From Tepidiforma flava (GTDB lineage Bacteria > Chloroflexota > Dehalococcoidia > Tepidiformales > Tepidiformaceae), in contig NZ_CP115149.1 in assembly GCF_027594505.1 (NCBI RefSeq), positions 620,001 to 684,000 of the forward strand: a stretch of DNA of 64,000 nt, read 5' to 3'. Positions 17,800-25,332 of this stretch are shown here, in pieces. The position numbers were made by a program, and so were the translations under genes. Every line of letters begins with the position of its first letter. The first letter of the stretch is position 1. The notes beneath the pieces were generated by a model. It was not told the DNA's origin and did no database searches. It saw nothing but the letters and a program-made list of their open reading frames with translations.

Positions 17800-19177
17800 C
17801 GGTCCGGAGCACCCAGTCTTCGAAGCGGGCGAAGCGTTCGCGGAAGCGGAGTTCGACGGTGCCGATGGGGCCGTGGCGGTTCTTGGCGACGATGACCTGC
17901 GCGACGCCCTTGGGGTAGGCGGATTCGGGGAGGTCGGGGTGCTGCTGGGCCCACTGCTCGGGGGTGACGTACATCTCTTCGCGGCTGAGGAACATGACGA
18001 TGTCGGCGTCCTGTTCGATGGAGCCGGAATCGCGGAGGTCCGAGAGCATCGGGATGCGGGGGTGGCGGTTTTCGATGGCTCGGGAGAGCTGGGCGAGGGC
18101 GACGATGGGGACGTCGAGCTCGCGGGCGAGGCTCTTGAGGGTGCGGGAGATGTAGGAAATCTCCTGCACGCGGTTTTCGCGGGAGCCGGTTCCGTCGCCG
18201 TGCATCAGCTGGAGGTAGTCGATGACGATGAGGTCGAGGCCGCCGGCCTGCCCGGCGAGGCGGCGGGCGCGGGCGCGGAGCTCGGCGACGGTGAGGAACG
18301 GGGAGTCATCGAACCAGATGTTGGCCTCGGAGAGGCGGGCGGCGGCATCGATGACTTTGCGCTCTTCGAACTCGGTGTTTTGGCCGAGGCGGAGGCGGTT
18401 GGCTTCGACGCCGGCCTCGGCGCTGAGGAGCCGGACGGCGAGCTGCTCGGCGGACATTTCGAGGGAGAAGACGGCGACGTTGGCTTTCTGGAGGATGGCG
18501 GCGTTGCGGGCGATGCCGAGGGCGAAGCTGGATTTCCCGACGCTCGGGCGGGCGCCGATGATGACGAGGTCGGAGCGCTTGAAGCCGGCGAGGAGGGTAT
18601 CGAGGTCGGTGAAGCCGGTGCGGATGGCGGAGAGCTGGAGGCGTTCGATCTCGGCGGGGTCCTGCTCGAGGTAGGCATCGAGGACCTGCCGGATGTGGAC
18701 GAAATCGCGGAAGGATTCGCCGCCGCGGAGGCGCTGGATGAGCGATTCGGCGCGGGAGAAGACGGCTTCGATGTCGGCCGGCGCCTCGTAGGCCATCTGC
18801 ATGATGGCGGCGGCGGCATGGATGAGGCCGCGGTAGGTGGCGTCGCGCTTGACGATGCGGGCGTAGAACTCGACGCCGATGGACGTGGGGAGGCGGCGGA
18901 TGATCTCGGCGAGGTAGGTCTGCCCGCCGACGGCGGCGAGCCGGTCTTTGGTGGCGAGCTCGTGGGCGACGGTGATCTGGTTGATGACTTCGTCGCGGCT
19001 CCAGAGGTCGAGGCAGGCCTCGTAGATCCAGCCGTGGACTTCGCGGAAGAAATCGGAGGGCTTGAGGATGTTGACGACCGCGAGCATGGCGTCGGGGTCG
19101 ACCATGAGGGAGGCGACGACGGCCTCCTCGGCCTCGATGTCGTGCGGGGGGAGACGTTCGAGGGGTGCGAGGGTCAT
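17783..19177 (-). CDS. dnaB: replicative DNA helicase DnaB
   Basis: 464-residue hexameric helicase that unwinds DNA at the fork. The N-terminal domain starts PLERLPPHDIEAEEAVVAS; the RecA-like core has Walker A GARPSVGKS (about 207-215), VFSLEMSAEQL, Walker B LIVIDYLQLM and the Arg-finger region SDLRDSGSIEQDADIV. There is no intein, although DnaB is a common host. It lies 81 nt after rplI, an order also found in Firmicutes, and is followed by the dnaD-like and loader genes. The gap before it ends in GGAATGAGGAGG-type Shine-Dalgarno-free sequence, so start confidence rests on homology. Confidence 0.95.
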   Translation of the reverse strand: MTLAPLERLPPHDIEAEEAVVASLMVDPDAMLAVVNILKPSDFFREVHGWIYEACLDLWSRDEVINQITVAHELATKDRLAAVGGQTYLAEIIRRLPTSIGVEFYARIVKRDATYRGLIHAAAAIMQMAYEAPADIEAVFSRAESLIQRLRGGESFRDFVHIRQVLDAYLEQDPAEIERLQLSAIRTGFTDLDTLLAGFKRSDLVIIGARPSVGKSSFALGIARNAAILQKANVAVFSLEMSAEQLAVRLLSAEAGVEANRLRLGQNTEFEERKVIDAAARLSEANIWFDDSPFLTVAELRARARRLAGQAGGLDLIVIDYLQLMHGDGTGSRENRVQEISYISRTLKSLARELDVPIVALAQLSRAIENRHPRIPMLSDLRDSGSIEQDADIVMFLSREEMYVTPEQWAQQHPDLPESAYPKGVAQVIVAKNRHGPIGTVELRFRERFARFEDWVLRTDDVAS

Positions 19178-19258
19178 GGAATGAGGAGGGACGCGGGTGC
19201 GCGGGAAGCGCGCGGCGGGGGAGCGGTTCCGGTCCCTGCGGCCCTCCTTTCGAGCAGG

Positions 19259-19768
19259 TTAATCAGCCGCCGCGGCCTCGGCCTGGGCGGCAGCAAGCTT
19301 TTCGGCGACGGGCTTCGAGGCCGCATCGGGCACGACGTCGACGGTCACCTCGGCGCTGACGTTGCGGGTGAACTTGATTTCGACGGTGCGCTGGCCGAGC
19401 TCGCGGATCGGCTCGGGGAGGAGCACCTGCTGGTGCTCGAGCTCGACGCCGGCGGCCGACTGGATGGCGGCCGCGATGTCGCGGTTGGTGACGGAGCCGA
19501 AGAGGCGGCCGGTTTCGCCGACGCGGGCTTCGATGGTGACGGTGAGGTTTTCGAGCTTGGCGGCGACGGTGCGGGCCTCGGCGTCGAGCTTCTCCTGCCG
19601 GCGCGCTTCGCGCTGGGCGAGGGCGTTGGCGCGCTGGAGGTTCTCCTTCGTCGTGGGCCCGGCGATGCCGCGCGGCAGGAGGTAATTGCGGGCGAACCCG
19701 TTCTTCACTTCTTTGACTTCGCCGACGTGGGCGGTGCCTTCGACGTCTTCGAAAAAGACGACTTTCAT
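19259..19768 (-). CDS. rplI: 50S ribosomal protein L9
   Basis: 169 residues. The N-terminal rRNA-binding domain starts MKVVFFEDVEGTAHVGEVKEVKNGFARNYL-like sequence with LLPRG, then the long connecting helix (ENLQRANALAQREARRQEKL) and the C-terminal domain with GRLFGSVTNRDIA. The tail is Ala-rich and a little longer than usual. AGAGG lies 5 nt before the ATG. It is first in the rplI-dnaB-dnaD-loader operon, with no rpsF/ssb/rpsR upstream. The gene has a structured leader (see 19769-19870). Confidence 0.95.
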   Translation of the reverse strand: MKVVFFEDVEGTAHVGEVKEVKNGFARNYLLPRGIAGPTTKENLQRANALAQREARRQEKLDAEARTVAAKLENLTVTIEARVGETGRLFGSVTNRDIAAAIQSAAGVELEHQQVLLPEPIRELGQRTVEIKFTRNVSAEVTVDVVPDAASKPVAEKLAAAQAEAAAAD

Positions 19769-19870
19769 GCTGACCTCTGGTGGTGCGGGATGGCCCGGCG
19801 GGACCTGGCGGGGTGTGGAACCCGCCCGGGACGATCCCGGGGGCAGGGTAGAGAGGTCAGGATATCGCTT
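19769..19870 (-). promoter_or_regulatory. structured rplI leader with Shine-Dalgarno-sequestering stem
   Basis: In the minus-strand RNA the 5' segment CUGACCUCU (19860-19852) is perfectly complementary to AGAGGUCAG (19778-19770), which holds the rplI ribosome site 2 nt from the AUG. Between them sit a 7-bp hairpin CCCGGGA-UCG-UCCCGGG (19841-19825) and a competing GGCGGG/CCCGCC pair. A -10 box CATAAT (19882-19877) would start RNA near 19870, just including the 5' arm. It may be an autogenous or attenuation-type leader; its ligand is unknown. Confidence 0.5.
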
Positions 19871-20008
19871 CCAGCGATTATGGTCAGGTCTGCAGGGTTT
19901 TGACGGAGCGTTCACGTTCGCCTGCCGTTATGGATAGCGCCCGGGAGCGACAGGTGCTGTCGCGAAATGCCGCCGAGCGGGAGGGTCGCGGGGAAGGCGG
20001 GCCGGTTC

Positions 20009-20014
20009 TACGCT
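20009..20014 (+). promoter_or_regulatory. -10 box, leaderless
   Basis: TACGCT ends 7 nt before the ATG at 20022. No Shine-Dalgarno site of note is present. Confidence 0.5.
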
Positions 20015-20021
20015 TCCGGGG

Positions 20022-21122
20022 ATGGGCTACGCGCAGCCGGTGCTGGTGATCTTCCACGGGGGCACGGGGGAGGGCCCGGCCGAGCGGGTGATGGCGCGGG
20101 CGCGCGTCGCGGCGGCGCGGAACTCGGCGGAGGCAGCGCTGGCAGCGGGGTTCGAAGCCGTGATCATCGCGACGGACGACCCGGGCGCGTTCGCGCCGCT
20201 GCCGGCGGGCGTGCTCATCGACGAAGACCGGCCGGGCGAACGGTTCGCCTACCGGGAGCGGCTGGCGCGGCTCATCGAGCGGTACGGGCTAGAGCGGCCG
20301 GCGGTGATGGGGTCGGGCTCGGTGCCGCTCCTCGGGACGGATGAGTTCGCGCTGGTGGTGGAACAGCTGCAGGCGCGGGACGCGCGGTTCGTGACGAACA
20401 ACTTCTTTTCGGCGGACCTGACGGGCTGGACGCCGGGGTCGGCCTTCGCGGCGATTCGGGAGCTGCCCCGGGACAACCTGCTGCCGCGGATGCTGCGCGA
20501 CGAGGCCGGGCTGGCGCCGGTCATCCTGCCGCGGACGACGGCGACGCAGTTCGACCTCGATACGCCGACGGACCTGGCCATCCTCGGGCTGGCGCCGGGC
20601 GTGCCGCCGGGCCTGCGGGCGGCCGCGGAGCCGGTGCGCGCGCTGACGGAGCGGCTGCGGTCGGTGATGCCGGTGCTGTGCGACCGGGCGGCGGAGCTGG
20701 TGGTGGCGGGCCGGGTGGGGAGCCAGGCCTGGCAGTACCTGGAGCGGGAGACGGCCTGCCGGGTGCGGCTGTTCAGTGAGGAGCGGGGGCTGGCAACCGC
20801 CCCTGAGGGGCACCGGCCGCGCAGCGCGCTCGGGTTCCTGCTGGAGGAGGTCGGGGCGGAGCGGTTCTTCCAGCGGATGGCGGAGCTGGGCGATGCGGTC
20901 ATCATCGACACGCGGGTGATCGAGGCGCACCTCGGGATTGCGCCGTCGCGGGAAGACCGGTTCCAGAGCGACCTGGGCGCCTGGGAGCTGGTGGAGGAAC
21001 CGGAATTGCGGCGGTTTACGAAGGCGGCGCTGGAGGCCCCGGTGCCGGTCATCCTCGGGGGGCACTCGCTGGTCTCGGGCGGCCTGATGGCGCTGAACGA
21101 CGCCGCGTGGGAAGGGAGGTGA
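20022..21122 (+). CDS. nucleotidyltransferase-like protein of unknown function
   Basis: 366 residues, not confidently recognised. The N-terminal ~200 residues look like a GT-A nucleotidyltransferase: LVIFHGGTGEGPAERVMARA, FEAVIIATDDPGAF, a GSGSVPLLG turn, and FDLDTPTDLAIL. The last resembles the metal-binding DxDTPxDL of CofC/MobA-like enzymes. The usual GGxGxRxG signature is replaced by GGTGEGP. The C-terminal part (about 205-366) has no family I can name and ends ILGGHSLVSGGLMALND. A role in cofactor or sugar-nucleotide activation is a guess. It is a single gene divergent from rplI. Confidence 0.5.
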   Translation: MGYAQPVLVIFHGGTGEGPAERVMARARVAAARNSAEAALAAGFEAVIIATDDPGAFAPLPAGVLIDEDRPGERFAYRERLARLIERYGLERPAVMGSGSVPLLGTDEFALVVEQLQARDARFVTNNFFSADLTGWTPGSAFAAIRELPRDNLLPRMLRDEAGLAPVILPRTTATQFDLDTPTDLAILGLAPGVPPGLRAAAEPVRALTERLRSVMPVLCDRAAELVVAGRVGSQAWQYLERETACRVRLFSEERGLATAPEGHRPRSALGFLLEEVGAERFFQRMAELGDAVIIDTRVIEAHLGIAPSREDRFQSDLGAWELVEEPELRRFTKAALEAPVPVILGGHSLVSGGLMALNDAAWEGR

Positions 21123-21134
21123 GGGAGGAGAGAG

Positions 21135-21176
21135 TTGGGAGTTGGGAGGTGGGAGGTGGGAGGTTGGGAGTGGGGG
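21135..21176 (-). repeat. heptamer tandem repeats (TTGGGAG/GTGGGAG, + strand) after regulator stop
   Basis: TTGGGAG twice, GTGGGAG twice, one 8-mer GTTGGGAG and TGGGGGT, ending at the stop codon of the minus-strand HTH gene. In that transcript this is a CCC-every-7 tract with almost no G. It has the same period and position as the comF repeats but different flanking bases, so the period rather than the sequence is shared. Confidence 0.75.
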
Positions 21177-21902
21177 TCAGGGGGTGTGGGATTCGTAGAC
21201 GGAGGCCATGCCCTCGAGCATGACGTCGGCGAGGGAGAGGACGTTCTCGATGGCGTCGACCGCTTCTTCGGCGGAGAGGCCGGCTTCGGTGGCGATCTGG
21301 GCGGCGGTTTCCTCGAGCGAGCGGCGGAGCGCGTTGAAGGTGGCGACGGCGGTCGTGAGGCTGACGTGCTCGGCGACGAGGGTGCGGCCGTATTCGCGGC
21401 CGATGGAGCGGGCGTCCTCGACGGCGCGGTCGCGGCGGGCTTCGCCGGCGATGATGCGCGAGAAGAGGTCGACGACCTGCCGGCCGAGGAGGCGGAGCCG
21501 CTCGATGGCCTCCGGGCTGAGCTGGTCGAAGGCGGGGGCGGCCTGGGCGGCGCGGCCGCGCGGGTGAAGGCGGCGCCGGACCCGGGCGGTGGCGAGGTCG
21601 CTGATGCGGCTCGCGTTCCGGGCGGCTGCGGCGGGGCTGACGCTGGCGACGATGTGCTTCAGGTCTTCTGCGAGGATGCGGCGGTGGCCGCCGCTCGTGC
21701 GGTAGGAACGGATTTCGCCGGCATCGGCCCAGCGGCGGATGGTCGATTCGCTGACGCCGAGGAGCTTGCTGGCCGCGCCGAGGGTGACCCAGCGCTGGCC
21801 GGGCAGGTCGAGATCCGGGGGCTGGTCGCCAAACTTCTCCAAAGCGTGCCAATTCTTTCGCCGAACGGCGGCAGCTGTCAACGCCGCCCGGTCAGGGCGC
21901 AT
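21177..21902 (-). CDS. excisionase/MerR-type helix-turn-helix regulator
   Basis: 241 residues if the ATG at 21902 is used. A DNA-binding segment VTLGAASKLLGVSESTIRRW, then AGEIRSYRTSGGHRRI (about 39-76) is the classic excisionase-family winged HTH. The C-terminal ~120 residues are alpha-helical (LRLLGRQVVDLFSRIIAGE, TTAVATFNALRRSLEETA), like a four-helix sensory bundle. Start is uncertain: the family usually starts closer to the HTH, and a TTG about 20 codons later is possible. The start overlaps the dinB 3' end by 11 nt, so it follows dinB in one transcript. Confidence 0.65.
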   Translation of the reverse strand: MRPDRAALTAAAVRRKNWHALEKFGDQPPDLDLPGQRWVTLGAASKLLGVSESTIRRWADAGEIRSYRTSGGHRRILAEDLKHIVASVSPAAAARNASRISDLATARVRRRLHPRGRAAQAAPAFDQLSPEAIERLRLLGRQVVDLFSRIIAGEARRDRAVEDARSIGREYGRTLVAEHVSLTTAVATFNALRRSLEETAAQIATEAGLSAEEAVDAIENVLSLADVMLEGMASVYESHTP

Positions 21903-23073
21903 CGGCAGGGGGACCCGGGAGTTCGGCCGCGCGGCGGATGACGGCATCGCCGTACCGTTCGCGGAGGGCGAGGACGGCATCGTGGAGTGCGCCGGGCGCG
22001 GGGGTTTCGCCAAGGGCGAGCTGGCGCGCGCGCTCGGTGAGGCCGGCCGCACCGAGGCCGATGAGGCGGACCGGCCGGCGGCCGTGCTCCTCCCATGCGG
22101 CCTCGAAGAGGCCGGCGGCAGTGTCGTACAGCTCGTCGGCGAAGAGCAGCTGGCGGCCGGGCGTGGCCGACCGGGTGATGGTTTCGAAGGGCGGGAACCG
22201 GAGCTTGAGGACGACGGTGCGGGCGGCGCGCTGCTGCCGGGCGAGGTCATCGGCGACGCGCTCGGCCTGGCTGAGCAGCACGGCGCGGAGGCGCTCCGCG
22301 GAGCGTTCGTCGCGGTCGAAGGTGTGTTCGCGGGAGATGGACCGGCGGCCGGGGAGAGCGGAGGCGACGCCGCCGGGCGCGATGCCGAGGGCGCGGCGAC
22401 GGAGGTCGGCGCCATGGCGGCCGAACTTCGCTTCGAGGACGGATTCGGGCACCGCGGCGAGCTCGCCGATGGTCGCGATGCCGAGCCCGGCGAGCACGTC
22501 GGCGGTGCGGCGGCCGACGCCGGGGAGGTCGCGGACCGGCCGGGGCGCGAGGAAGGCGGCTTCCTCGCCGGGCGGCACGCGGAGGAGGCCGTCGGGCTTC
22601 GCGGCATCGCTGGCGACTTTCGCGACGAGGCGATTGACGGCGATGCCGACGGAGGCGGTGATGCCGATCTCGGCGCGAATGCGTTCCCGGATCGCCGCGC
22701 CGATTTCGGCCGGGGTGCCAAAGAGCCGTTCGGAGCCGGCGACGTCGATGTAGGCTTCGTCGACGCTGACCGGTTCGACGGCGGGGGAGTAGCTGCGGAG
22801 GATGGCGTGGAAGGCGCGCGAGGCGGGCGCGTACCAGCTGAAATCGGGCGGGAGGATGACAGCGCCGGGGCAGAGCTCGCGGGCGCGGGCCATCGGCATG
22901 GCGGAGCGGACGCCGAAGCGGCGGGCTTCGTAGCTGGCGGTGCTGACGACGCCGCGGGGCCCGGGGTAGCCGACGATGACGGGCCGGCCGCGCAGCTCCG
23001 GGCGGCGGAGGAGCTCCATCGCCACGAAGAAGGCATCGAGGTCGACGTGGAGGACCGTGGCGGTGTCGACCAT
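21892..23073 (-). CDS. dinB: DNA polymerase IV (Y-family)
   Basis: 393-residue translesion polymerase. Catalytic residues are seen in HVDLDAFF (first metal Asp, with the neighbouring Phe as steric gate) and VSVDEAYID. Palm and finger landmarks are VSTASYEARRFGVRSAMPMARA, SVGIAVNRLVAKVASDAAKPDG, the helix-hairpin-helix DLPGVGRRTADVLAGLGI, and a C-terminal little-finger domain. No clear beta-clamp pentapeptide is visible at the very end. A LexA-like site overlaps the start codon (23068-23079), so DNA-damage control is plausible. Confidence 0.92.
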   Translation of the reverse strand: MVDTATVLHVDLDAFFVAMELLRRPELRGRPVIVGYPGPRGVVSTASYEARRFGVRSAMPMARARELCPGAVILPPDFSWYAPASRAFHAILRSYSPAVEPVSVDEAYIDVAGSERLFGTPAEIGAAIRERIRAEIGITASVGIAVNRLVAKVASDAAKPDGLLRVPPGEEAAFLAPRPVRDLPGVGRRTADVLAGLGIATIGELAAVPESVLEAKFGRHGADLRRRALGIAPGGVASALPGRRSISREHTFDRDERSAERLRAVLLSQAERVADDLARQQRAARTVVLKLRFPPFETITRSATPGRQLLFADELYDTAAGLFEAAWEEHGRRPVRLIGLGAAGLTERARQLALGETPAPGALHDAVLALRERYGDAVIRRAAELPGPPADAP

Positions 23074-23079
23074 ATGTTC
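23068..23079 (-). promoter_or_regulatory. candidate LexA (Cheo-type) site at dinB start
   Basis: On the minus strand GAAC-ATAT-GGTC matches the Gram-positive-type SOS box GAAC-N4-GTTC with one mismatch. It spans the predicted transcription start, given a TACCAT box (23087-23082) ending 8 nt before the ATG. A similar one-mismatch site precedes ruvB. Confidence 0.4.
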
Positions 23080-23113
23080 GCATGGTAGCAGGCCGGCGTG
23101 CCGGCGCGGGGTG

Positions 23114-23119
23114 TATGCT
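23114..23119 (+). promoter_or_regulatory. -10 box, leaderless PAC2 gene
   Basis: TATGCT ends 7 nt before the ATG at 23127 and decides this start over ATG/GTG codons further upstream. Confidence 0.5.
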
Positions 23120-23126
23120 GGGGGCG

Positions 23127-23999
23127 ATGGAGCACCTGAAGCTGGATTCGCTGCCCGAACTCCGTTCGCCGCTGGTGGTCTGCGCGTTCGCGGGCTGGAA
23201 CGATGCGGCTTCGGCGGCGACGAACGCGGCGCGGTTCGTCGTGCGCCGGTTCGGCGCGCGGAAGTTCGGGAGCTTCGACCCTGAGCCGTTCTTCGATTTC
23301 CGGGAGGTGCGGCCGCTCGTGCGGCTGACGGTGCGCGGGGAGCGGGAGATCACGTGGCCCTCGAACGAGGCGTACTTCGCGCGGAACCCGACAGGGCCGC
23401 ACGACGTGGTCGTCTTCATCGGCACGGAGCCGAATTTGAAGTGGCGGACGTTCGCCGGGGAGCTCGTGGAGCTGGCGCAGGCAGTGCGGGCGGAGCTGGT
23501 GCTGACGCTCGGGGCGCTGCTCGCGGACGTGCCGCATACGCGGCCGGTGCGGGTGACGGGGAGCGCGCTCGACCCCGCGGTCGCGGAGCGGCTGGGGCTG
23601 CAGCCCTCGCGCTACGAAGGGCCGACGGGCATCGTGGGGGTGCTGCATACGGCGCTGCGCGATGCCGGGCTGGCCGGCGCGACGCTCTGGGCGAACGTGC
23701 CGCACTACCTGACCTCGAGCCAGAACCCGGCGGCGACGGCGGCGCTGCTGCGCCGGGTGTCCGGGCTGCTCGGGGTGGAGTTCGACCTCGCGGAGATGGA
23801 CGCGGCGGCGCAGCGCTTCGTGGCCGAGGTGGAAGGCGCGCTGCAGGCGAACCCGGAGGCGCAGGAGTACGTGCGCCGGCTCGAGGCGAGCTACGAGGAG
23901 GCGGCGCCGGAGGCGCCCCAGCTGCCGCGCGGCGAAGACCTCGTGCTCGATATCGAGCGGTTCCTCCGGGAGCAGCGCGAAGGCCGCGGCGAGGGCTGA
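23127..23999 (+). CDS. PAC2-family protein
   Basis: 290-residue protein of the PAC2 (proteasome assembly chaperone 2) superfamily. Bacterial members are common in Actinobacteria and Chloroflexota and carry no established activity. Landmarks are PLVVCAFAGWNDAASAAT, a GTEPNLKWRTF segment, TLGALLADVPHTRPV, YEGPTGIVGVLH and ANVPHYLTSSQNP. The C-terminal tail is acidic and helical. In proteasome-bearing bacteria such proteins may assist assembly, but no proteasome gene is seen here. Probably a single leaderless gene. Confidence 0.8.
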   Translation: MEHLKLDSLPELRSPLVVCAFAGWNDAASAATNAARFVVRRFGARKFGSFDPEPFFDFREVRPLVRLTVRGEREITWPSNEAYFARNPTGPHDVVVFIGTEPNLKWRTFAGELVELAQAVRAELVLTLGALLADVPHTRPVRVTGSALDPAVAERLGLQPSRYEGPTGIVGVLHTALRDAGLAGATLWANVPHYLTSSQNPAATAALLRRVSGLLGVEFDLAEMDAAAQRFVAEVEGALQANPEAQEYVRRLEASYEEAAPEAPQLPRGEDLVLDIERFLREQREGRGEG

Positions 24000-24012
24000 G
24001 GCGCCCGGCCGG

Positions 24013-24156
24013 TCAGGCGGAGGGTTCGCCGCCGTCCTCCCGGGGCAGGAGAAGGGCATCGAGGACGAGGTAGAGGCCGACGACGACGAGCGTGACGACG
24101 GCGATGCGGAACGCGCGGCGGAGGAGAGCGGCGGGGACGGCGGCGATGGCGCGCAC
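24013..24156 (-). CDS. small single-pass membrane protein (47 aa)
   Basis: A GTG-started frame of 47 residues: a basic N-terminus (LLRRAFR), one strong hydrophobic helix (IAVVTLVVVGLYLVLDALLL), and an acidic tail ending EDGGEPSA. It begins 5 nt after the LLM oxidoreductase stop codon, with GGGAG 8 nt before the GTG, so it is likely translated from the same mRNA. Codons end mostly in C, like verified minus-strand genes. No family recognised. Confidence 0.6.
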   Translation of the reverse strand: MRAIAAVPAALLRRAFRIAVVTLVVVGLYLVLDALLLPREDGGEPSA

Positions 24157-24161
24157 GGCAG

Positions 24162-25067
24162 CTACTCCCGCGAGACCCGGCTGATGACCTGCTCGTTGAA
24201 ACGGTCGAGCACGGCGAGCTTCTCCTCCAGCGTCCGGCCGAGGTTGAAGCCGGGGATGATGAGTTCGTGCACGCCGGCCTCGGCGTACCGTTCGACGGCG
24301 GCGCGGAGGTCGGCGGGGGAGCCGCCGAGCACGGGAAAGCCGGCGCGGCCGACGCGCTCGAGGACGGCCGGGTCGTCGGACATCACGAGCAGGGCCTGCG
24401 CCGAGCGGCGGATGGTGCGCGGGTCGCGGCCGAGCTCTTCACAGTGGCGGTCGAGGATGCGGCCCTTGTGGGCGAGCACCTCGGGCGTGCCCCAGGTGTT
24501 CCATTCGTTGGCGTAGCGGGCGGCGATGCGGAGGGTGCGCCGTTCGCCGCCGCCGCCGATGAGGAGCGGGACGGGCTGCTGGACGGGCTTCGGCTCGAGC
24601 GGGGCCTCTTCGAGGCGGTAGTAGCGGCCTTCGAAGGTGGTGCGGCGGTTGGCGAAGAGGCTGGTGATGACCTCGCAGGCTTCTTCGAGCCGATCGAGCC
24701 GCCCTTTGACGGTCGAGAATTCGATGCCGTAGGCGCGGTGCTCGTTCTCCTGCCAGCCGGCGCCGAGGCCGAGGACGAGGCGGCCGCCGCTGATGTTGTC
24801 GACGGTGGCGGCCATCTTGGCGAGGACGGCGGGGTGGCGGTAGGTGTTGCCGGTGACGAGCGGGCCGATGCGGACGCGCGGCACGGCGGCGGCCAAAGCG
24901 GCGAGGGTGGTCCAGCATTCGCTGACGGGGGCGGAAACGTCGGCAGCGTTCGGCATGAAGTGGTCGGCGTAGTAGACGCCGTCCCAGCCGGTCGCCTCGG
25001 CGTGGCGGGCGATGGCGAGGGTCTCGGTCCAGGGGTCGTTCGGGCCGGGCCAGACGGCGAATTTCAT
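24162..25067 (-). CDS. LLM-class F420/FMN-dependent oxidoreductase
   Basis: 301-residue TIM-barrel protein of the luciferase-like monooxygenase family, F420-type subgroup. Typical segments are GWDGVYYADHFMP, RVRIGPLVTGNTYRHPAVLAKMAATVD, SGGRLVLGLGAGWQENEHRAYG, and PVPLLIGGGGERRTLRIAARYANEWN. Substrate and cofactor (F420 or FMN) are inferred by subgroup only. The ATG at 25067 is set by GGAGG 10 nt upstream; a TACGAT box lies about 40 nt before it. The small membrane protein gene follows immediately. Confidence 0.85.
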   Translation of the reverse strand: MKFAVWPGPNDPWTETLAIARHAEATGWDGVYYADHFMPNAADVSAPVSECWTTLAALAAAVPRVRIGPLVTGNTYRHPAVLAKMAATVDNISGGRLVLGLGAGWQENEHRAYGIEFSTVKGRLDRLEEACEVITSLFANRRTTFEGRYYRLEEAPLEPKPVQQPVPLLIGGGGERRTLRIAARYANEWNTWGTPEVLAHKGRILDRHCEELGRDPRTIRRSAQALLVMSDDPAVLERVGRAGFPVLGGSPADLRAAVERYAEAGVHELIIPGFNLGRTLEEKLAVLDRFNEQVISRVSRE

Positions 25068-25104
25068 CGGGGTCGCGCCTCCGGGGGACTGGCAGGGTGG
25101 CGCC

Positions 25105-25110
25105 ATCGTA
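25105..25110 (-). promoter_or_regulatory. -10 box of the LLM oxidoreductase gene
   Basis: TACGAT on the minus strand (25110-25105), giving a leader of about 35 nt with a GGAGG site. Confidence 0.4.
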
Positions 25111-25206
25111 CCGGAGCGGCGGCGTGCGGGCGCGGGGGCCTTCCGGGGAAGCGGTTCACCGCCGCCGGGGACTGGACGGGACGGCGGAAGCATCGAAACT
25201 TCCCGC

Positions 25207-25332
25207 GTGAAGAACGAAGCGCCGGGACTGGCGGAACGGCTGCGCCGGGCGCTGGTCATCGCCGCGGTGGCGGCGGTCGTCTACGTGCCCGGGGTCGTGA
25301 CCCTCTGGATGCTGCTGGCGGGCCGGGCATGA
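25207..25332 (+). CDS. small single-pass membrane protein (41 aa)
   Basis: A GTG-started 41-residue frame: charged N-terminus (KNEAPGLAERLRRA), then one long hydrophobic helix (LVIAAVAAVVYVPGVVTLWMLLAG). A GAAACT box ends 6 nt before the GTG, the leaderless spacing common here. Its stop overlaps the next gene's ATG (ATGA), so the two are coupled. No family recognised. Confidence 0.6.
   Translation: MKNEAPGLAERLRRALVIAAVAAVVYVPGVVTLWMLLAGRA

Noticed and set aside
17486-19903. An 805-codon + frame opposite dnaB and rplI
   Set aside because: Antisense to two universal genes; composition is typical of a shadow frame.
21135-21177. Simple-sequence sequencing artefact or G-quadruplex
   Set aside because: Position exactly after a stop and the same period as the comF array argue for a real element; quadruplex formation on the G strand is possible but not shown.
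21903-24059. Upstream extension of the HTH regulator frame through dinB into the PAC2 gene
   Set aside because: The frame stays open by chance; Arg/Pro/Ser-rich and overlapping genuine genes. Only the 21177-21902 part has an HTH.
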